DNA of 64,000 nucleotides, taken from positions 372,329-436,328 of the forward strand of contig NZ_BSSQ01000016.1 of NCBI RefSeq assembly GCF_030161375.1, written 5' to 3'. The stretch's first letter is position 1. Every line of letters starts with the position of its first letter. This DNA comes from Paenibacillus glycanilyticus. GTDB taxonomy: Bacteria; Bacillota; Bacilli; Paenibacillales; Paenibacillaceae. The position numbers were made by a program, and so were the translations under genes. The notes beneath the pieces are model-generated. The model made no database searches and was not told where the DNA came from. It saw nothing but the letters and a program-made list of their open reading frames with translations. This document shows positions 60,505 through 64,000 of the stretch, piece by piece.

Positions 60505-61037
60505 TAAAACTCCCACCACGAAATATTGGCGGCCGCCGTAATGGATCCTGTACCAACGGAGATAGCGACCGAACGGTTAGCCGGGACAATAAGTCCGCCT
60601 GTAAAAACGACCTCAAACATACCCGCTGCAAGCAGAGAAGTATAAAACAAGGTAGGAGAGCCGGATACGCTGCCGGTCGCCACCCGTGCCGTAGCTACGC
60701 TTGTGGTCGCATTGCCAAGCTGCATATTAAAAGGAGTTGGGGTTGTTCCGCCGGAAACCGTCCCTCCCGAGTAAAGGTTTACCGTAGCCGCGGCGCTTAC
60801 TCCTCCGCTAATTTTTGAAATATAAAGCGATCTTCCGCTGGCGTTAGGGTTCGTGATTTGGATTAACAAGTTGGAGCCCCCGCCTACAGCCGTACTGGCC
60901 GAAGTAACCATAAAAAATCTTCCGCTCGCGGCTGCGTCTTCTTCGGGCGGAGCCACGATGGCAGGGCTGTTATAGCGGTTATTCAACAGAATATATAACG
61001 GGCTGTTCTCGCTGTTGAATACGGAGGAATTCGTCAA
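60504..61037 (-). CDS. Unknown beta-rich protein, WWEF C-terminus
   Basis: 177 residues. TTG start 61037, fixed by AGAGGTGA 6 nt upstream. Paralogous to the following gene (shared order of motifs NSSVFNSENSPLY, QITNPNASGRSLYIS, LYSGGTVSGG, IVPANRSVAISVG, ISWWEF). No signal peptide or membrane segment. The two genes form a coupled pair. Function unknown; the compact beta fold and Ser/Thr/Gly richness resemble appendage or exosporium proteins. Confidence 0.75.
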   Translation of the reverse strand: MTNSSVFNSENSPLYILLNNRYNSPAIVAPPEEDAAASGRFFMVTSASTAVGGGSNLLIQITNPNASGRSLYISKISGGVSAAATVNLYSGGTVSGGTTPTPFNMQLGNATTSVATARVATGSVSGSPTLFYTSLLAAGMFEVVFTGGLIVPANRSVAISVGTGSITAAANISWWEF

Positions 61038-61216
61038 ATTAGTTCACCTCTTGTCTGGGAATGCTTGCCTCATTATATGGCGCAAACACCGGATTTGTAT
61101 GGGGAAATACGGATGAGAATGAAGTTAGGTGAATCTACCGCGTTCAACCGCCGCCGCGTACATTTTCATTTACACATAAAGTAATGGAAGCATGGACATT
61201 GAGGAGAAGAGGAGAT

Positions 61217-61717
61217 ATGGGAAAAACAGCAAGACACAAACACAAACATAGAAGAAGACTGCGTCGTTGCCGCAAAAAACCGTTCAAGCACAAGAAGCGT
61301 CGCCGCATCCCCAGAAGACGTGTTTGCTGCGGGTGCAAAAACGGCAGTTCTTTGCAGATTTTTCGCTCTATTGAATATGAAGAAGCTGTGACCTCAGATG
61401 AATTCGCCCCAATGCCAACACAAGATACGGCTTCGGACTTGGTGTTTTCTTACGCCGTATTGAATCGGGGGAAAAATGCTGCCATTGTACGCCTCGAGGT
61501 TGGGCCAAACGGCGTAGATTTTGCGCACGATTACGAGACGGTGATTGAAGCGGGCGGAATAGAGATTATGACCCCTTCAAGATTCATGCATTTCACTAGA
61601 CTATCGATTCGTTCGAAGCTGACGGGGGCTCCAACGTTAATTCAGGTGTATTTTCAGGCGCAGCGCGCAGAGATGAGACCGGTTCATGAATTTCATTTTT
61701 TAAGAGAAAAAAGGTGA
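61217..61717 (+). CDS. DUF6385-like protein with very basic N-terminus
   Basis: 166 residues from ATG 61217 (AGAGGAGA just upstream; ATG 61184 is in frame). Residues 1-40 are extremely basic: HKHKHRRRLRRCRKK, HKKRRRIPRRR, then CCGCK. From residue 55 a domain like the C-terminus of DUF6385 proteins follows (VTSDEFAPMPTQDTASDLVF; a sheet domain ending LIQVYFQAQRAE). The next gene, 9 bp further, has the N-terminal part of such proteins and long repeats. The basic tail could bind nucleic acid or an anionic polymer. Confidence 0.72.
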   Translation: MGKTARHKHKHRRRLRRCRKKPFKHKKRRRIPRRRVCCGCKNGSSLQIFRSIEYEEAVTSDEFAPMPTQDTASDLVFSYAVLNRGKNAAIVRLEVGPNGVDFAHDYETVIEAGGIEIMTPSRFMHFTRLSIRSKLTGAPTLIQVYFQAQRAEMRPVHEFHFLREKR

Positions 61718-61726
61718 TGAGTAGGT

Positions 61727-64000
61727 ATGCCGAACTTTTCGACGTTTAATCCCAATCCGGATAATTTACGCACTTTAATCTTTGGTAAAGACAATACGGA
61801 TACGGCGCGGCCTCTGGCCGTGGATTCAACCGGGAATCTTGTAACAGTGTTGCTAGACGGAACAATCAGCAGCATTATGGGAGTAACGATTACGGCGGGT
61901 ACAGTTGCCATTTCGGGCGGTACGGTAGGGGTTACCGGAACGGTGGCGGTATCCGGCGGCACGGTTGACGCCGTGGTGACGGGCGGAACGATTAGCGCAG
62001 TATTGGGGACAACAATCACGGCCGGTACGGTAGCGGTATCGGAAGGGACGGTAGCCGTATCTGGCGGTACGGTTGCATTATCCGGGGGAACGGTAGCCGT
62101 GTCCGGAGCGACGGTGTCAGCGGGGACATTAGATGCCGTGCTCGGCGCAACGATTACGGCGGGTACGCTGAATGCGTTGCTTGGAGCAACGATCACAGGC
62201 GGAACGATCAATGCGGTGCTCGGCACGACAATTACGGCCGGTACGGTAGCAATCTCGGGCGGTACGGTAGCGGTATCCGGCGGTACGTTTGAGATTGCGG
62301 GCGGAACGGTAGCGGTGTCTAGCGGAACGCTAGATGCACTGTTGGGCGCAACGATCACAGCGGGTACGTTAAACGCGGTGCTGGGAGCGACCATCACGGC
62401 GGGCACGCTGAACGCGTTGTTAGGAGCGACGATTACAGGCGGAACGATTAATGCGGTGCTCGGCACGACAATTACGGCCGGTACAGTAGCCATTTCGGGC
62501 GGTACGGTAGCGGTATCCGGCGGTACGTTTGAGATTGCAGGCGGCACGGTGGCGGTGTCTAGCGGCACGCTAGATGCACTGTTAGGAGCAACGATCACAG
62601 CTGGTACGTTAAATGCGCTGTTAGGAGCGACGATTACGGCGGGTACGTTGGATGCCGTGCTCGGCGCAACGATCACAGCGGGTACGTTAAACGCGTTGTT
62701 AGGAGCGACGATTACAGGCGGAACGATCAATGTGGTACTCGGCACGACAATTACGGCCGGTACAGTAGCCATTTCGGGCGGTACGGTAGCGGTATCCGGT
62801 GGTACGTTTGAGATTGCAGGCGGCACGGTGGCGGTATCTAGCGGAACGCTGGATGCGTTGCTGGGAGCAACAATCACAGCAGGTACGTTGAACGCATTGT
62901 TGGGAGCAACGATCACAGGCGGAACGATCAATGCGGTACTTGGCACCACAATTACGGCGGGTACTGTAGCGATATCGGGCGGTACAGTAGCCTTGTCGGG
63001 TGGCACGGTGGCGGTGTCTAGCGGCACGCTGGATGCGTTGCTTGGGGCAACGATCACAGCAGGTACGTTGAACGCATTGCTGGGAGCGACGATTACAGGC
63101 GGAACGATTAATGCCGTGCTGGGCACGACAATTACAGCAGGTACAGTAGCAATATCAGGCGGCACAGTAGCCTTGTCCGGCGGCACGGTGGCGGTGTCTA
63201 GCGGGACGCTGGATGCGTTGCTCGGCGCGACGATTACTGCGGGCACGTTGAACGCATTGCTGGGAGCAACGATCACAGGCGGAACGATCAATGCGGTACT
63301 TGGTACGACAATTACGGCGGGTACAGTAGCGATCTCGGGCGGTACAGTAGCCTTGTCGGGTGGCACGGTGGCGGTGTCTAGCGGAACGCTGGATGCGTTG
63401 CTGGGGGCAACGATTACAGCAGGTACGTTGAACGCATTGCTGGGAGCGACGATTACAGGCGGAACGATTAATGCGGTACTTGGCACGACAATTACGGCGG
63501 GTACAGTAGCGATCTCAGGTGGTACGGTGGCGTTGTCCGGCGGTACAGTGGCGGTGTCTAGCGGGACGCTGGATGCGGTACTCGGCGCGACTATCACTGC
63601 GGGCACGTTGAATGCATTATTAGGAGCGACGATCACAGGCGGGACGATCAATGCGGTACTTGGTACGACAATTACGGCGGGTACAGTAGCGATCTCTGGA
63701 GGCACGGTAGCCTTGTCTGGTGGTACTGTTGCAGTGTCTAGCGGCACGCTGGATGCGTTGCTAGGCGCAACGATTACAGCAGGTACGTTGAATGCATTAC
63801 TAGGAGCGACGATCACAGGCGGAACGATTAATGCGGTACTTGGCACGACAATTACGGCAGGTACAGTAGCGATCTCTGGCGGCACGGTAGCGTTGTCCGG
63901 CGGTACGGTGGCGGTGTCTAGCGGCACGCTGGATGCGTTGCTAGGGGCAACGATCACAGCCGGTACGTTGAACGCATTACTAGGAGCGACGATCACAGGC
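61727..64000 (+). CDS. Long nested-repeat surface-type protein (3' truncated)
   Basis: 758 residues are visible from ATG 61727 (AAGGTGATGAG upstream), with no stop before the window ends. The N-terminal 45 residues (MPNFSTFNPNPDNLRTLIFG) match the starts of DUF6385-type proteins. The rest is built from two short modules, a 7-residue one (such as VAISGGT) and a 13-residue one (such as LNALLGATITAGT), always ending G-T-hydrophobic. These join into a 60-residue super-repeat; from 62831 the period is exactly 180 bp for six copies, before that 240 and 279 bp. The pattern suggests a beta-solenoid or fibrous filament. The minus strand is open over the same span only because of the repeats. Confidence 0.85.
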   Translation, partial: MPNFSTFNPNPDNLRTLIFGKDNTDTARPLAVDSTGNLVTVLLDGTISSIMGVTITAGTVAISGGTVGVTGTVAVSGGTVDAVVTGGTISAVLGTTITAGTVAVSEGTVAVSGGTVALSGGTVAVSGATVSAGTLDAVLGATITAGTLNALLGATITGGTINAVLGTTITAGTVAISGGTVAVSGGTFEIAGGTVAVSSGTLDALLGATITAGTLNAVLGATITAGTLNALLGATITGGTINAVLGTTITAGTVAISGGTVAVSGGTFEIAGGTVAVSSGTLDALLGATITAGTLNALLGATITAGTLDAVLGATITAGTLNALLGATITGGTINVVLGTTITAGTVAISGGTVAVSGGTFEIAGGTVAVSSGTLDALLGATITAGTLNALLGATITGGTINAVLGTTITAGTVAISGGTVALSGGTVAVSSGTLDALLGATITAGTLNALLGATITGGTINAVLGTTITAGTVAISGGTVALSGGTVAVSSGTLDALLGATITAGTLNALLGATITGGTINAVLGTTITAGTVAISGGTVALSGGTVAVSSGTLDALLGATITAGTLNALLGATITGGTINAVLGTTITAGTVAISGGTVALSGGTVAVSSGTLDAVLGATITAGTLNALLGATITGGTINAVLGTTITAGTVAISGGTVALSGGTVAVSSGTLDALLGATITAGTLNALLGATITGGTINAVLGTTITAGTVAISGGTVALSGGTVAVSSGTLDALLGATITAGTLNALLGATITG

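Noticed and set aside
61693..63996. A 767-codon open frame on the minus strand (Val/Pro/Ala/Asn-rich repeats)
   Set aside because: It is the antisense shadow of the repeat gene on the plus strand. The plus frame has a ribosome binding site, a DUF6385-type start and variation mainly at its third codon positions; the minus frame has none of these.

Overview
The window looks like a chromosomal segment of a Paenibacillus-type member of the Bacillales, with mid GC. Pointers are strong AGGAGG ribosome binding sites, several TTG and GTG starts, S-layer (SLH) proteins, a YdjO-like cold-inducible protein, a DUF1540 protein, DUF6385-type repeat proteins, PerR and GlnR/TnrA-type operators and a CcdC protein. 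It holds about 58 protein genes, two of them cut by the window edges. There is no prophage, insertion sequence, CRISPR array, rRNA or tRNA that I can support. Most of the novelty is in untranslated leaders, not in the proteins.

0-13 kb: the C-terminal part of a 5'-nucleotidase with a LysM anchor; a c-di-GMP-I riboswitch with terminator in front of a multi-spanning chemoreceptor; a Tet(M)-like ribosome protection GTPase; a divergent YeiH/YeiE-type pair; an aldo/keto reductase; a degenerate glycosyltransferase; a DapA-like lyase divergent from a LysR regulator; a membrane-anchored multicopper oxidase.

13-19 kb: a short membrane ORF overlapping yidC that has the features of a MifM-type secretion monitor; a small hypothetical gene, pirin, a hypothetical gene with a repeated structured leader, a DUF2269 membrane protein, a YdjO-like protein and a Bcr/CflA efflux pump.

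19-25.4 kb: a nitrite assimilation locus. An ANTAR RNA-binding regulator and a TrpD2-like protein are divergent from nirB-nirD-nirC-sumT. Two GlnR/TnrA boxes lie in the divergent promoter region. The nirB leader carries the two A-x-x-G hexaloop hairpins of an ANTAR target, with the second hairpin overlapping an intrinsic terminator.

25.4-36 kb: a BmrCD-like heterodimeric multidrug ABC transporter behind a 28-codon leader ORF with mutually exclusive terminator and antiterminator; a chemoreceptor; a one-domain thioredoxin-reductase-like flavoprotein; a MarR-MMPL efflux operon with a palindromic operator over the promoter.

36-52 kb: an Lrp-chromate transporter operon; a gamma-glutamyltransferase/amidase/FAH-family operon; asparaginase and peroxiredoxin; two tandem SLH paralogues; an LTA synthase next to a 150-bp inverted repeat; a D,D-carboxypeptidase; DUF1540; nucleoside hydrolase; dGTPase.

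52-64 kb: cardiolipin synthase; a PerR/Fur regulator (with Glu where H2O2-sensing PerR has Asp104), an atypical response regulator and catalase, with PerR-type boxes before perR and katA; aldo/keto reductase; CcdC; five 61-bp tandem repeats; glutathione peroxidase; and a surface-protein locus with two paired unknown proteins, a DUF6385 protein and a long nested-repeat protein running off the window.

A structured 5'UTR element (ATGCTTnCGAAGTAAGAAT, then a hairpin closed by ATTCTT just before the ribosome binding site) occurs at three unrelated loci (yidC monitor, 15.9 kb gene, nirC), twice in 68-bp tandem arrays, with base changes that keep the pairing. I find no family that it matches.
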